64,000 bases of DNA from NCBI RefSeq assembly GCF_025149785.1, contig NZ_CP102277.1:1426001-1490000 (forward strand). Direction: 5' to 3'. Source of the DNA: Coprococcus comes ATCC 27758. GTDB taxonomy: Bacteria > Bacillota > Clostridia > Lachnospirales > Lachnospiraceae. A program made the translations under genes and the position numbers. The notes beneath the pieces were generated by a model. The model was not told the origin of the DNA and made no database searches. It worked only from the letters and a program-made list of their open reading frames with translations. Shown one piece after another: positions 15,458 through 25,104 of this stretch (positions are counted from its first letter, which is position 1; each line of letters starts with the position of its first letter).

Positions 15458-16654
15458 ATGAGTAAAATTCAGATGACGACACCGATTGTTGAGATGGACG
15501 GAGATGAGATGACCAGAATTCTCTGGAAGATGATAAAAGATGATCTTCTTCTGCCGTATATCGATCTTAAGACAGATTATTATGATCTTGGATTGGAACA
15601 CCGCAATGAGACAGATGACCAAGTTACAGTTGATTCGGCTAATGCAACAAAGAAGTACAAAGTAGCAGTCAAATGTGCGACCATTACACCGAATGCGGCA
15701 AGAGTAAAAGAATATGAACTCAAAGAGATGTGGAAGAGTCCGAACGGAACAATCCGTGCGATTCTGGATGGAACGGTATTTCGTGCTCCGATCGTGGTAA
15801 AAGGAATTGAACCATGTGTAAAGAACTGGAAGAAGCCGATCACGATTGCCCGTCATGCTTATGGGGATGTATATAAAGGAACCGAGATGAAGATTCCGGG
15901 ACCTGGAAAGGCAGAGCTGGTCTACACGGCACCTGACGGAACAGAGACAAGAGAGCTGATCCATAATTTCGATGGAGCAGGTATTATCCAGGGAATGCAC
16001 AATATCAATGCATCGATTGAAAGTTTTGCAAGAAGCTGTTTTAGTTATGCACTGGATACAAAGCAGGATCTTTGGTTTGCAACAAAAGATACCATTTCCA
16101 AAAAATATGACCATACTTTCAAAGATATCTTCCAGGAGATCTTTGATGCGGAGTATAAGAACCTTTTTGATGAAGCGGGAATTGAATATTTCTACACACT
16201 GATCGATGATGCGGTAGCCCGTGTAATGAAGTCAGAGGGTGGTTATATCTGGGCATGTAAGAATTATGACGGGGATGTGATGAGTGATATGGTTTCCTCA
16301 GCATTTGGTTCACTTGCCATGATGACATCTGTACTGGTATCACCGGAAGGCTTTTATGAATATGAAGCTGCACATGGAACAGTACAGCGTCATTATTATA
16401 AACACCTGAAAGGGGAAGAGACTTCAACAAACTCTGTTGCAACAATTTTTGCATGGACAGGAGCTTTGCGCAAGAGAGGAGAGCTGGATGGGAACCAGGA
16501 ACTGATGGATTTTGCAGACCGTTTGGAAAAAGCAACGATTGATACGATTGAAGAGGGTTATATGACAAAGGATCTGGCAATGATCACAACTCTTCCGGAG
16601 GTACATGTACTGAACAGTGAAGGGTTTATTAAAGCGATTGCAGAAAGATTATAA
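15458..16654 (+). CDS. icd: NADP-dependent isocitrate dehydrogenase
   Basis: 398 residues of the homodimeric type found in eukaryotes and many Clostridia (start [20 protein letters not shown]). Substrate and metal residues are visible in [25 protein letters not shown], and [10 protein letters not shown]; the nucleotide part is [10 protein letters not shown]. It oxidises isocitrate to 2-oxoglutarate. AAAAAGGAG precedes the ATG at 15458. It is the last gene of the operon and ends at the shared terminator at 16697. No aconitase gene is in the window. Confidence 0.95.
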   Translation: MSKIQMTTPIVEMDGDEMTRILWKMIKDDLLLPYIDLKTDYYDLGLEHRNETDDQVTVDSANATKKYKVAVKCATITPNAARVKEYELKEMWKSPNGTIRAILDGTVFRAPIVVKGIEPCVKNWKKPITIARHAYGDVYKGTEMKIPGPGKAELVYTAPDGTETRELIHNFDGAGIIQGMHNINASIESFARSCFSYALDTKQDLWFATKDTISKKYDHTFKDIFQEIFDAEYKNLFDEAGIEYFYTLIDDAVARVMKSEGGYIWACKNYDGDVMSDMVSSAFGSLAMMTSVLVSPEGFYEYEAAHGTVQRHYYKHLKGEETSTNSVATIFAWTGALRKRGELDGNQELMDFADRLEKATIDTIEEGYMTKDLAMITTLPEVHVLNSEGFIKAIAERL

Positions 16655-16696
16655 AAAGAGCAGGGAATGCATGAAGGGTGTATCTCTGACAGGAAA

Positions 16697-16738
16697 ATGG
16701 GAAGAACTGGCTTATTCAGCCAGTTCTTCCCATTTTTC
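16697..16738. terminator. Bidirectional terminator between icd and the ABC-F gene
   Basis: A perfect 15-bp stem (ATGGGAAGAACTGGC at 16697-16711 with its complement at 16719-16733), a seven-base loop, and A/T tails on both sides. The last codons and stop of the ABC-F gene lie inside the stem, so the coding end doubles as the terminator. Confidence 0.9.
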
Positions 16739-18619
16739 ATAGAGTTCTTCGAGTTCTGCTTCGTTTGCTGCTTTTTCTTTTGCCAGTTCCTGGCATTTAA
16801 CAGAATTCGTATAGACTTCTTCCTGCATCATCAGTTCATCGATTTTGCCATTACGTGTTTCTAGAACACCGATACGTTCTTCTGTTTTCTTCAGGTCGTT
16901 CTGCCTTTTACGGAGACGTGCTTGTTCTTCTTTCTGCTCCTGCCAGCTTAGTTTGGATTCGGAAACCTGCGCCGGTGCGTCTTCGGAAGCAGCTGTGGAA
17001 ACAGCCGGGGTCAGAAGATCTTTTTTCTCCAGATAATAATCATAGTTGCCGATATAATTTACAAAGGTATTGCCGGTCAGTTCCAGAATACGGGTGGCAG
17101 TCTGGTTGATGAAATAACGGTCGTGGGATACATAAAGTATCGTACCGGTATAATCGTTCAGAGCCCGCTCAAGAATTTCCTTGGAAGTGATGTCCAGATG
17201 ATTGGTCGGCTCATCGAGGATCAGAAAATTTGCATTGGAGAGCATCAGCTTTGCCAGAGATACACGTCCCCTTTCACCACCACTTAAATCACCGATCAGC
17301 TTGAAAACATCATCTCCGGTAAAAAGAAAAGCCGCAAGCATGTTCCGGATCTGTGTGTTGGTAAGTGTCGGATAATCATCGGAAATTTCTTCAAAGATCG
17401 TCTTATCCATATGAAGGACGTGGTGTTCCTGATCGTAGTAACCAATCTCCACATTGGCACCCAGTGTAAAGGAACCGCTGTCTGCCTGGATCACATTGTT
17501 CAGAATCTTGAGAAGCGTAGTTTTTCCGGTTCCGTTGTCGCCAATGATGGCTATATGTTCCCCACGCTTGATCTCGAAACTGATATCGGTGAAAAGTGTC
17601 TGTGGCGGAAAGGCTTTGCTTAATCCTTTGACAGAAAGGACATCATTGCCACTGACACGGGAAGGCTCCAGCTTCAGATGGATGTCAGTGTTGATCTCCA
17701 TCGGTTTGTCTACAAGCGTCATCTTGTCCAACATTTTTTCCCGACTTTCGGCACGCTTGATGGATTTCTCACGGTTAAATGAACGGAGCTTTTCAATCAC
17801 GGCTTCTTGATGTTTGATCTCACGCTGCTGATTCAAGTATTCTTTTAATCTGGCTTCTCTGAGCTGTTCTTTTTTGACAGCAAAATCAGAATAATTGCCC
17901 ATATAAGTATGAAGCTGTCCCTGCTCGACTTCAATCACCTTTGTAACCACACGGTTCAGGAAATAGCGGTCGTGGGATACGATAAGAACAGCACCCGGAT
18001 AATTCAGAAGATAGGTTTCCAGCCATGCGATGGAGTTCATATCCAGGTGGTTTGTTGGTTCATCCAGAAGCAGGACGTCAGGCTTGGTAAGAAGGAGTTT
18101 GCCAAGAGATACACGGGTCTTCTGACCACCGGATAAAGAATCTACGGGTTTAGTAAATTCTTCTTCTGTAAATCCGAGACCTTTTAGAACGCCGGTAAGC
18201 TCACTTTTATAAGCGTAACCGTCTGCGTGCTCAAATGCAGAAGTCAGTCTCTGATAAGTGGCAAGACGTGCTTCAAGAGCATCTCCGGAAAGAGACGGAA
18301 GCTCTATCTCGATTGTACGGATCTGCTTTTCCATCTCAATGACTTCGGCTTTTGCTGTGCGGACTTCTTCATAAATGGTATTGCCGCTTTCCATCTCCTG
18401 ATGCTGTGCAAGGTAGCCGAGAGTTTTGCCTTTGGTAAGAACAACCGTCCCTGCATCGGGAGAAAGCTGTCCTACGATCATCTTGAGGATCGTGGATTTG
18501 CCGGCTCCGTTAAGACCTACAAGAGCAGCTTTTTCATGGTTCTTTATATGAAAGGATCCGTCTTTTACGATGACCTGATCCCCAAAACTTTTTGACAGAT
18601 TATGACATGCCAGTATCAT
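16712..18619 (-). CDS. ABC-F family ATPase (translation factor / ribosome protection type)
   Basis: 635 residues with two ABC domains: Walker A GLNGAGKST near residue 36 and GDNGTGKTT near 355, signatures LSGGQKTRV and LSGGERGRV, Walker B LLLDEPTNHLD and LILDEPTNHLD, a charged linker between them and a C-terminal coiled coil after about 540. There are no membrane segments. The closest group by eye is YdiF/Uup-like housekeeping ABC-F; antibiotic resistance cannot be excluded. AGGAGG lies upstream, and a long palindrome overlaps the promoter. Confidence 0.92.
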   Translation of the reverse strand: MILACHNLSKSFGDQVIVKDGSFHIKNHEKAALVGLNGAGKSTILKMIVGQLSPDAGTVVLTKGKTLGYLAQHQEMESGNTIYEEVRTAKAEVIEMEKQIRTIEIELPSLSGDALEARLATYQRLTSAFEHADGYAYKSELTGVLKGLGFTEEEFTKPVDSLSGGQKTRVSLGKLLLTKPDVLLLDEPTNHLDMNSIAWLETYLLNYPGAVLIVSHDRYFLNRVVTKVIEVEQGQLHTYMGNYSDFAVKKEQLREARLKEYLNQQREIKHQEAVIEKLRSFNREKSIKRAESREKMLDKMTLVDKPMEINTDIHLKLEPSRVSGNDVLSVKGLSKAFPPQTLFTDISFEIKRGEHIAIIGDNGTGKTTLLKILNNVIQADSGSFTLGANVEIGYYDQEHHVLHMDKTIFEEISDDYPTLTNTQIRNMLAAFLFTGDDVFKLIGDLSGGERGRVSLAKLMLSNANFLILDEPTNHLDITSKEILERALNDYTGTILYVSHDRYFINQTATRILELTGNTFVNYIGNYDYYLEKKDLLTPAVSTAASEDAPAQVSESKLSWQEQKEEQARLRKRQNDLKKTEERIGVLETRNGKIDELMMQEEVYTNSVKCQELAKEKAANEAELEELYEKWEELAE

Positions 18620-18644
18620 TTTTATATCCTCCTGTTAAAGTGGC

Positions 18645-18677
18645 AATTATGTTACTGCTCACAGTAACATAATTATA
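18645..18677 (-). promoter_or_regulatory. Promoter with 13-bp-arm palindrome upstream of the ABC-F gene
   Basis: AATTATGTTACTG (18645-18657) and CAGTAACATAATT (18662-18674) form a perfect palindrome around CTCA. On the minus strand TATAAT (18672-18677) overlaps one edge, with TTGTTT 16 bp upstream as -35. The palindrome would cover the transcription start, so it is either an operator or a 5'-leader hairpin of the ABC-F mRNA. Confidence 0.65.
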
Positions 18678-18708
18678 GCTGAAATACGACAAAAAACAAC
18701 TATAAAAT

Positions 18709-18737
18709 TTGACTTTTTCACTAGATTCTTATATAAT
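18709..18737 (+). promoter_or_regulatory. rex promoter
   Basis: TTGACT (18709-18714), a 17-bp spacer and TATAAT (18732-18737), about 40 bp before the start codon. Confidence 0.75.
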
Positions 18738-18777
18738 TAAAAATAATGAGTCAAAAAATAGGAAGGTGGAAGTGAAA

Positions 18778-19425
18778 GTGGCATCAAGAGAAATATCTCA
18801 GGCAGTAATAAGGAGACTTCCGCGGTATTATCGTTATTTAGGGGAACTACTGGAGAGCGGAGTCGAACGGATATCATCCAATGAATTAAGTAAAAGAATG
18901 AAAGTAACTGCTTCACAGATCCGTCAGGATCTGAATAATTTTGGTGGATTTGGACAGCAGGGATATGGCTATAATGTAAAGTATCTTTATACAGAGATAG
19001 GTAAGATCCTTGGACTGAACGAGAAACATAAATTCGTTATCATTGGAGCAGGAAATCTTGGACAGGCACTGGCGAACTATGCAGCATTTGAAAATCGGGG
19101 ATTTGTTTTAAAAGGGCTGTTTGACGTAAACCCAAGGCTTGCCGGATTGACGATCCGTGGAGTTGAGATCCGTATGATGGATGAATTGAAGGATTTTGTG
19201 AAAGAAAACGATATTGAGATCGGGGTTCTTACGATTCCGAAGACAAAAGCAGTAGAGGTTGCCAATCTCCTGGTAGATAATGGAGTTAAGGCTATCTGGA
19301 ATTTTGCGCATACAGATCTGAATCTGCCGGATAATATTATTGTTGAGAATGTTCATTTGTCTGAAAGTCTGATGAGATTATCTTATAATATCACCAGATA
19401 CAATGAAGAACATGAAGGAAAGTAG
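18778..19425 (+). CDS. rex: Redox-sensing transcriptional repressor Rex
   Basis: About 215 residues. The N-terminal winged helix (AVIRRLPRYYRYLGELLESG; KVTASQIRQDLNNFGGFGQQGYGY) and the Rossmann domain with GAGNLGQALANY and a GLFDVNP segment are diagnostic. Rex leaves DNA when NADH/NAD+ rises and so controls fermentation genes. The GTG at 18778 is chosen for spacing to GGAAGGTGG; GTG at 18772 is possible. A palindrome close to the Rex consensus lies before the alcohol dehydrogenase at 32057, a likely target. Confidence 0.95.
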   Translation: MASREISQAVIRRLPRYYRYLGELLESGVERISSNELSKRMKVTASQIRQDLNNFGGFGQQGYGYNVKYLYTEIGKILGLNEKHKFVIIGAGNLGQALANYAAFENRGFVLKGLFDVNPRLAGLTIRGVEIRMMDELKDFVKENDIEIGVLTIPKTKAVEVANLLVDNGVKAIWNFAHTDLNLPDNIIVENVHLSESLMRLSYNITRYNEEHEGK

Positions 19426-19446
19426 GCAAAGCAGACCAGAAGGCAG

Positions 19447-19478
19447 AGGTGCAGGAAAATTTTTTCCTGCACCTTTTT
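19447..19478 (+). terminator. Terminator after rex
   Basis: AGGTGCAGGAAAA pairs with TTTTCCTGCACCT, followed by TTTTT. Confidence 0.85.
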
Positions 19479-19505
19479 GAAAATTAAATGTATGGGAGAC
19501 CGGAT

Positions 19506-21029
19506 ATGAAAGAAATACTGACAGCAGATCAGATGAGAAGATCGGATCAGAGAATGATACAGAAGATGCAGGTCCCGTCCCTTGTCCTGATGGAACGGGC
19601 GGCACTTCAGTGTGTGGCTGCGATGAAAGCAGAAGACATAGATTTGTCGAAAGCATTGGTCGTGTGTGGAAGTGGCAATAACGGTGGTGACGGATTCGCA
19701 ATTGCAAGGATGCTCGTAGAAGAAGGAAATCATCCAGATGTAGTATTGGTCGGAAATTATGACCATCGTAGTGAAGAAACAAAAATCCAGATGAAAATTC
19801 TGGAAAATCTGGGAATATCTGTAGGAAACAGTTTGCCACAGAAAGAATATAGTGTTATTATAGATGCCGTATTCGGTATTGGCCTATCCCGTGAAATAAA
19901 AGGCAGATACGCAGAGGTGATTGATCAGATGAATCGGATGACTGCCTGTAAGGTGGCAGTCGACACTCCTTCAGGGATCCGTTCGGATGATGGAAAAGTG
20001 CTTGGAACGGCATTTAAAGCAGATCTTACAGTGACCTTTGCGTTTCAGAAGATGGGACAGATCCTATATCCGGGATGTGAGTATACAGGAAAGCTTGTTA
20101 CAGCGCCGATCGGAATTACCAGACCGGAGTTTTTTGCGGAAGAAGAAATCTGCATGGCACTTGAAAAATCCGATGTGCCGGCAATGCTGCCGCAAAGGAA
20201 ACCGGATTCTAATAAAGGGACTTATGGAAAGGTTCTGATGATTACCGGAAGCAAAGGAATGTCCGGTGCAGCATATTTAAGTGCCAGGGCAGCATATCTT
20301 TCGGGAGCAGGTCTTGTCCGGATTTATACGGAGGAAAGTAACCGGGCAATCTTACAGGAACTTTTACCGGAGGCGGTAATGACGACCTATTCTCTGGATG
20401 AGACAGAATCATTTGAAGAACTTCCGGATTTGCTGGAATGGGCGGATGTGCTCTGTATTGGATGCGGACTCGGTATGGGACCGCATTCGGAGGAATTACT
20501 GAAAAAGGTGCTTGAGAATAATAAAACCCCGGCTGTTATTGATGCGGACGGACTGAACCTTCTGGCAAAGACCGATGAGTGGGGGATCGAACAGATTCGG
20601 ATGAATCCTTCCGGATATGTACTTACTCCACATATGAAAGAAATGTCCAGACTGACCGGATACAGCGTACAGGAATTAAAAGACAACAGAAGAGAGCTAT
20701 TAAGGAAATATACAGAAAAAGTCCATGCTGTCTGTGTACTGAAAGACAGCAGGACACTTGTGAAAGCGCCAGAGGGAAGGCTTATGATCAATACCACCGG
20801 TAATGCGGCAATGGCAAAGGCCGGATCGGGAGATGTGCTTGCAGGAATGATCACCGGACTTATGGCACAGCATATGAGACCGGATGATGCCGCTGTGCTT
20901 GGCGTTTATCTGCATGGGCTGTGCGGAGATCATGCCAGAAAAGAACTTGGCTCTTACAGTGTGCTTGCGGGTGATCTCTTGAAAATGCTCGGCAGAACAC
21001 TTAAGGAATTGGAGGATATGACAGAATGA
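19506..21029 (+). CDS. nnr: Bifunctional NAD(P)H-hydrate repair enzyme Nnr
   Basis: 507 residues. The N-terminal YjeF epimerase domain (ILTADQMRRSDQ; VVCGSGNNGGDGFAIARML) is followed from about residue 215 by the ribokinase-like ADP-dependent dehydratase domain (GTYGKVLMITGSKGMSGAAYLSA; catalytic NTTGNAAMAKAGSGDVLAG). It repairs hydrated NADH and NADPH. The ATG at 19506 follows GGGAG. Its last bases overlap the alr start (ATGA), indicating translational coupling. Confidence 0.94.
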   Translation: MKEILTADQMRRSDQRMIQKMQVPSLVLMERAALQCVAAMKAEDIDLSKALVVCGSGNNGGDGFAIARMLVEEGNHPDVVLVGNYDHRSEETKIQMKILENLGISVGNSLPQKEYSVIIDAVFGIGLSREIKGRYAEVIDQMNRMTACKVAVDTPSGIRSDDGKVLGTAFKADLTVTFAFQKMGQILYPGCEYTGKLVTAPIGITRPEFFAEEEICMALEKSDVPAMLPQRKPDSNKGTYGKVLMITGSKGMSGAAYLSARAAYLSGAGLVRIYTEESNRAILQELLPEAVMTTYSLDETESFEELPDLLEWADVLCIGCGLGMGPHSEELLKKVLENNKTPAVIDADGLNLLAKTDEWGIEQIRMNPSGYVLTPHMKEMSRLTGYSVQELKDNRRELLRKYTEKVHAVCVLKDSRTLVKAPEGRLMINTTGNAAMAKAGSGDVLAGMITGLMAQHMRPDDAAVLGVYLHGLCGDHARKELGSYSVLAGDLLKMLGRTLKELEDMTE

Positions 21030-22189
21030 AGAAATACAGCAGACTGCGTGCGGTGATCGATCTGGATGCGGTGATGTATAACATGGAAATGATGCATGCA
21101 AATATAGAAAAAGGAACCAAGATGGTCGTGGTCATCAAGACAGATGGTTATGGTCATGGAGCGGTGCCGATTTCAAGAATGCTGGAAGATGTGGACTATG
21201 TCTGGGGCTATGCGGTCGCAACTCTGGATGAAGGTGTTGTACTCAGAAAAGCCGGCATTCAGAAGCCGATTCTTTGCCTGGGATGTATTTTCCCGGACCA
21301 GCTGGAAGAGATGATCCGTCATGAGATCCGCATGACAACCTACAGCTATGAGCTTGCGAAGCTTGCGGATGAGACCGCATACCGTATGGGGAAGAAGGCA
21401 TATCTGCACATTAAGATCGATACAGGAATGTCAAGACTTGGCTTTCTGGTAGCGAAAGAAAGTGTAGAGGAGATCCTTAAGATCGGCAGACTTGTTTATA
21501 CGGATTGCGAAGGAATGTTTACCCATTTTTCCAAGGCAGATGAGACGGATAAGACCACGACACTGGAACAGATCCGTGCTTTTCTGTGGATGAAAGAACA
21601 TCTTGCAGCAGAAGGTATGGAATTTACTTATTATCACTGTGCAAACAGTGCAAGTATCATTGATATGCCAAAGCTTGGAATGAATCTGGAGAGAGCCGGG
21701 ATTTCTACCTATGGACTGTATCCGTCAGATGAAGTCAATAAGGAGGCAGTTCCGCTCCGGCCGGCAATGGAGCTGATCGCGCACGTGACTTATGTGAAAT
21801 GGATTGAAAAGGGTACGGAAGTCAGCTACGGAGGCACCTTTGTTGCCCCGAAAAGGATGCAGATCGCCACGATCCCGACGGGATATGGAGACGGATACCC
21901 ACGAAGTCTTTCCAACAAAGGATATGTTCTGATCCATGGACAGAAGGCACCGATCCTTGGCAGAGTCTGTATGGATCAGTTTATGGTAGATGTGACCGAA
22001 ATTCCGGATGTGAAATTTGGTGACAGGGCAACACTGGTCGGCCACGATGGGGATGCTTATCTTTCAATAGATGAGCTTGCCGGTCTGAGCGGCAGATTTA
22101 ACTATGAATTTATCTGTGATATCAATAAACGTGTTCCGAGGGAATATCTGCGTGACGGAAAAGTTGTAGAGCAGGTCGATTATTTCTAA
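21026..22189 (+). CDS. alr: Alanine racemase
   Basis: 387 residues. The PLP Lys lies in VIKTDGYGHGAV near residue 38, and the catalytic Tyr region is EVSYGGTFVAPKRMQIATIPTGYGDGYPR. It makes D-alanine for peptidoglycan. It overlaps nnr by 4 bases and is followed by mazF, the common Bacillota order, although the antitoxin gene normally found between alr and mazF is absent. Confidence 0.96.
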   Translation: MKKYSRLRAVIDLDAVMYNMEMMHANIEKGTKMVVVIKTDGYGHGAVPISRMLEDVDYVWGYAVATLDEGVVLRKAGIQKPILCLGCIFPDQLEEMIRHEIRMTTYSYELAKLADETAYRMGKKAYLHIKIDTGMSRLGFLVAKESVEEILKIGRLVYTDCEGMFTHFSKADETDKTTTLEQIRAFLWMKEHLAAEGMEFTYYHCANSASIIDMPKLGMNLERAGISTYGLYPSDEVNKEAVPLRPAMELIAHVTYVKWIEKGTEVSYGGTFVAPKRMQIATIPTGYGDGYPRSLSNKGYVLIHGQKAPILGRVCMDQFMVDVTEIPDVKFGDRATLVGHDGDAYLSIDELAGLSGRFNYEFICDINKRVPREYLRDGKVVEQVDYF

Positions 22190-22279
22190 AATGCGGGGAT
22201 GCACTTCGAAAGAGATATGAATACAGCAGGAGAAAGCTGGCAATAATGAAAGTATCTTGATAAGCGGAGTGTGAAAGAA

Positions 22280-22627
22280 GTGCAGATCAGGCGTGGAGAT
22301 ATTTATTATGCGGATTTAAGTCCGGTAGTCGGTTCGGAGCAGGGCGGTGTGCGTCCGGTTCTTGTCATCCAGAATGATGTCGGGAACCGGCACAGTCCGA
22401 CCGTTATCTGTGCCGCGATCACTTCAAGGATGAATAAAGCGAAGCTGCCGACACATGTGGAAATCGATGCAAAAAGGTACAGAATCGTCAAGGATTCTGT
22501 TGTCCTTCTGGAGCAGATTCGGACGATCGATAAACAGAGACTGAAGGATTACGTGTGCCGGGTAGACAAAGAGCTTATGAGAAAAGTCGATGAAGCGCTG
22601 TGCGTCAGCCTGATGCTTCATACATAA
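22280..22627 (+). CDS. mazF: MazF/PemK-type mRNA interferase, no adjacent antitoxin
   Basis: 115 residues, closely matching B. subtilis EndoA/Maz[48 protein letters not shown] and [11 protein letters not shown]. Catalytic Arg and Thr/Ser positions ([13 protein letters not shown]) are kept. It is predicted to cut mRNA at short sites. GTG at 22280 fits the ribosome-binding site GGAG and the family start; GTG at 22271 is too close to it. The 90 bases between alr and this gene encode no MazE-like protein, so the antitoxin is elsewhere or the protein has been put to housekeeping use. Confidence 0.93.
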   Translation: MQIRRGDIYYADLSPVVGSEQGGVRPVLVIQNDVGNRHSPTVICAAITSRMNKAKLPTHVEIDAKRYRIVKDSVVLLEQIRTIDKQRLKDYVCRVDKELMRKVDEALCVSLMLHT

Positions 22628-22649
22628 AAGAGGAGAAGTATGGAAAGCA

Positions 22650-23492
22650 ATGGAAACGGAAGGTAATTTACTTCAGAAAATGAAAAATGTATTTTCTGAC
22701 AATGAAGATAAAGAGAAAATTGCAGAAGAAATCATTGAAAAAGTACTGGAAGGCTATGAAAAAGGTGTTCTGACAAGACGTGAGATGAAGATGATCACCA
22801 ACATTTTTGAATATATGGATTCGGATGCAAAAGATATCATGACGCACCGGAAAAATATCGTAGCACTGGATGGAGAGGAATCTCTGGAAAGGGCACTTAC
22901 CTTTATGCTGGAGGAGAACAAATCCAGATTCCCGGTTTATGAAGAAGATATTGACAACATTGTGGGGATTCTTCATATCCGGGATGCGATGCAGAGCTAC
23001 TTGGACGGTCCGGCAAGGAAAAAACCGGTGCATGATCTGAAGGATGCCATCCGTCCGGCAGGATTTATCCCGGAAACAAAGGCGATTGACAAACTGTTTC
23101 AACAGATGCAGCAGGACAAGAGCCATATGGTGATCGTGCTGGATGAGTATGGACAGACATCAGGGATCGTTACGATGGAAGATATTGTAGAAGAAATCGT
23201 TGGAAATATCCAGGATGAGTATGATGAGGAAGAAGAGCTGATCATCAAACAGGCAGATGGTACATATATCGTGGATGGTATGACACAGCTGGAGGATCTG
23301 GAAGAGCTTCTGGGAATCAGTTTCAACGAAGAAGATTACGATACGATTAATGGTTATCTGATCGACTGCCTGGACAGAATTCCTTCGGAAGATGAAGAAT
23401 GTCAGGTGGAATTCGGAGGCTATCTGTTCCATGTATTGTCAGTTGATAATAATACAATACGCAAAGTCCTTGTCAGTAGGACAAAAAAGTGA
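22650..23492 (+). CDS. CBS-pair / CorC_HlyC domain protein
   Basis: 280 residues. Residues about 55-185 form a CBS pair (DIMTHRKNIVALDGEESLERAL; VIVLDEYGQTSGIVTMEDIVEEIVG), and the C-terminal 80 are the CorC/HlyC domain. There is no membrane DUF21 domain, so this is the soluble CorC-like form, thought to act in divalent-cation transport or tolerance with a membrane partner. It lies 23 bases after mazF. A tiny frame starting at 22640 is ignored because it stops after 8 codons. Confidence 0.88.
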   Translation: METEGNLLQKMKNVFSDNEDKEKIAEEIIEKVLEGYEKGVLTRREMKMITNIFEYMDSDAKDIMTHRKNIVALDGEESLERALTFMLEENKSRFPVYEEDIDNIVGILHIRDAMQSYLDGPARKKPVHDLKDAIRPAGFIPETKAIDKLFQQMQQDKSHMVIVLDEYGQTSGIVTMEDIVEEIVGNIQDEYDEEEELIIKQADGTYIVDGMTQLEDLEELLGISFNEEDYDTINGYLIDCLDRIPSEDEECQVEFGGYLFHVLSVDNNTIRKVLVSRTKK

Positions 23493-23543
23493 TAAAATAG
23501 TACAATTGAGAATAGTAAAAATACTGAAGAGAGGTAAAAAGTA

Positions 23544-24278
23544 ATGTCAGGACATTCAAAATTTGCGAATATCAAGCATAAAAAAGAAAAAAACGACGCA
23601 GCAAAAGGAAAAGTATTCACGAAGATCGGTCGTGAAATCGCTGTAGCAGTCAAAGAAGGAGGCGGAGCTGATCCGGCTAACAACAGCAGACTCCGTGATG
23701 CGATTGCAAAGGCAAAAGCAAATAATATGCCAAATGACAATATTGACAGAAGTATCAAAAAAGCAGCCGGAGACGGAGATGCTAACAACTACGAACACAT
23801 CGTATACGAAGGATACGGACCGAACGGAACTGCAATCATCGTTGATGCACTTACTGATAACCGTAACCGTACTGCTTCTAATGTAAGAAGCGCTTTCACA
23901 AAGGGAAAAGGAAATATCGGAACCAGTGGATGTGTTTCTTTCATGTTTGATCAGAAAGGACAGATCATTGTCGATAAAGAAGAATGTGAACTGGATGCAG
24001 ATGATCTGATGATGCAGGCACTGGATGCAGGAGCAGAAGATTTTTCGGAAGAAGAGGACAGCTTTGAAATTCTTACAGATCCGAATGATTTCAGTGAGGT
24101 TCGTCTTGCTCTGGAAGAAGCGGGTATTCCGATGGCAAGCGCAGAAGTTACAATGATTCCACAGACATGGGTAACTTTGGACAACGAAGAAGATATCAAG
24201 AACATTCAGAAGACGCTTGATCTTCTTGAAGATGATGATGATGTACAGGAAGTATATCATAACTGGGAAGAAGCATAG
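23544..24278 (+). CDS. yebC: YebC/PmpR family protein
   Basis: 244 residues with the family start [25 protein letters not shown]-like segment [20 protein letters not shown] and [19 protein letters not shown]. Members bind DNA as regulators, and recent work links them to translation of polyproline stretches. GAGAGG lies upstream. Which role applies here cannot be told. Confidence 0.95.
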   Translation: MSGHSKFANIKHKKEKNDAAKGKVFTKIGREIAVAVKEGGGADPANNSRLRDAIAKAKANNMPNDNIDRSIKKAAGDGDANNYEHIVYEGYGPNGTAIIVDALTDNRNRTASNVRSAFTKGKGNIGTSGCVSFMFDQKGQIIVDKEECELDADDLMMQALDAGAEDFSEEEDSFEILTDPNDFSEVRLALEEAGIPMASAEVTMIPQTWVTLDNEEDIKNIQKTLDLLEDDDDVQEVYHNWEEA

Positions 24279-24301
24279 GATCGATTCCGGGAGGAACCTG
24301 A

Positions 24302-25063
24302 ATGAATCAGAGTATACAGGATGGACTGAATGACCTGTTTGACCAGATTATTCCGATTTCCGGAGATTTCAATAAAAAGACTTATGCGGATTCGTTTAAA
24401 AATGCATACGAGAAGTATAAGCCACTTTTTACTGAGATTGCACAGGAATGCGAAAATTCGGAAGACAGACAGGAAGAGATTGAAGAGATTGCTGCTGTTC
24501 TGCCGGATAGAATGCGGGAAGTACTGGATCAGGAAAGTTCAAAAAGAAAAAAAGAAAATGTACTTATGAAATATAATCTGGGCATGGTTACGTATGTGAT
24601 CCCGATGTTCCGTTATGGCAGAATGGATGCTTGTGAAGAGATTGTAGACTGCATGATCGAACGCTGGAATGATCATGATCTGGAACTAAAGATCAGTAAA
24701 TCGGAATTCGAGCAGATCCAGGGAGGCTTCAAATCACGGCTCTGCTATATTACTACAGCCGTATGTGCAAGCCTTGGCAAACCGGATGACTGTTACGAAC
24801 TGAATCTGATGAGAAGATACAGAGATGAATATCTGGTGAATCAGAAAGGCGGCGAAGAAATTGTTGCCGAGTATTACGATATTGCTCCGACAATCGTAAA
24901 CCGGATCAACCGGATGGAAAATTCAGAAGATGTATATGCAGATATCTGGAGCCGTTATCTTCACCCATGTGTTTCCATGATCGAATCCGATAATCTGGAG
25001 GCATGCCGTAAGCTTTATACGGATATGGTATATAGCCTGCGCAGGAAATATTTATTTTCATAA
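24302..25063 (+). CDS. Uncharacterised protein with Cys-Tyr-Ile-Thr-Thr-Ala motif
   Basis: 253 residues, soluble, helix-rich, acidic. Residues about 147-185 (CYITTAVCASLGKPDDCYEL followed by LMRRYRDEYL) match a short domain I recall from many Lachnospiraceae proteins, resembling CFI-box-type domains; its function is unknown to me. It begins 23 bases after yebC with a GGGAGG ribosome-binding site and ends at a terminator, so it is probably co-transcribed with yebC. Confidence 0.7.
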   Translation: MNQSIQDGLNDLFDQIIPISGDFNKKTYADSFKNAYEKYKPLFTEIAQECENSEDRQEEIEEIAAVLPDRMREVLDQESSKRKKENVLMKYNLGMVTYVIPMFRYGRMDACEEIVDCMIERWNDHDLELKISKSEFEQIQGGFKSRLCYITTAVCASLGKPDDCYELNLMRRYRDEYLVNQKGGEEIVAEYYDIAPTIVNRINRMENSEDVYADIWSRYLHPCVSMIESDNLEACRKLYTDMVYSLRRKYLFS

Positions 25064-25074
25064 TGTTTAAATCA

Positions 25075-25104
25075 AAGAGAATGTGCTGAGTCGCATTCTC
25101 TTTT
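25075..25104 (+). terminator. Terminator after the yebC transcript
   Basis: AAGAGAATG (25075-25083) pairs with CATTCTCTT (25094-25102) and is followed by Ts. Confidence 0.8.

Noticed and set aside
18645-18674. Rex autoregulatory operator in the abcF-rex spacer
   Set aside because: The palindrome (TGTTACTG/CAGTAACA) does not match TTGTGAA or TTGTTAA half-sites, and it sits at the ABC-F start rather than at the rex promoter.
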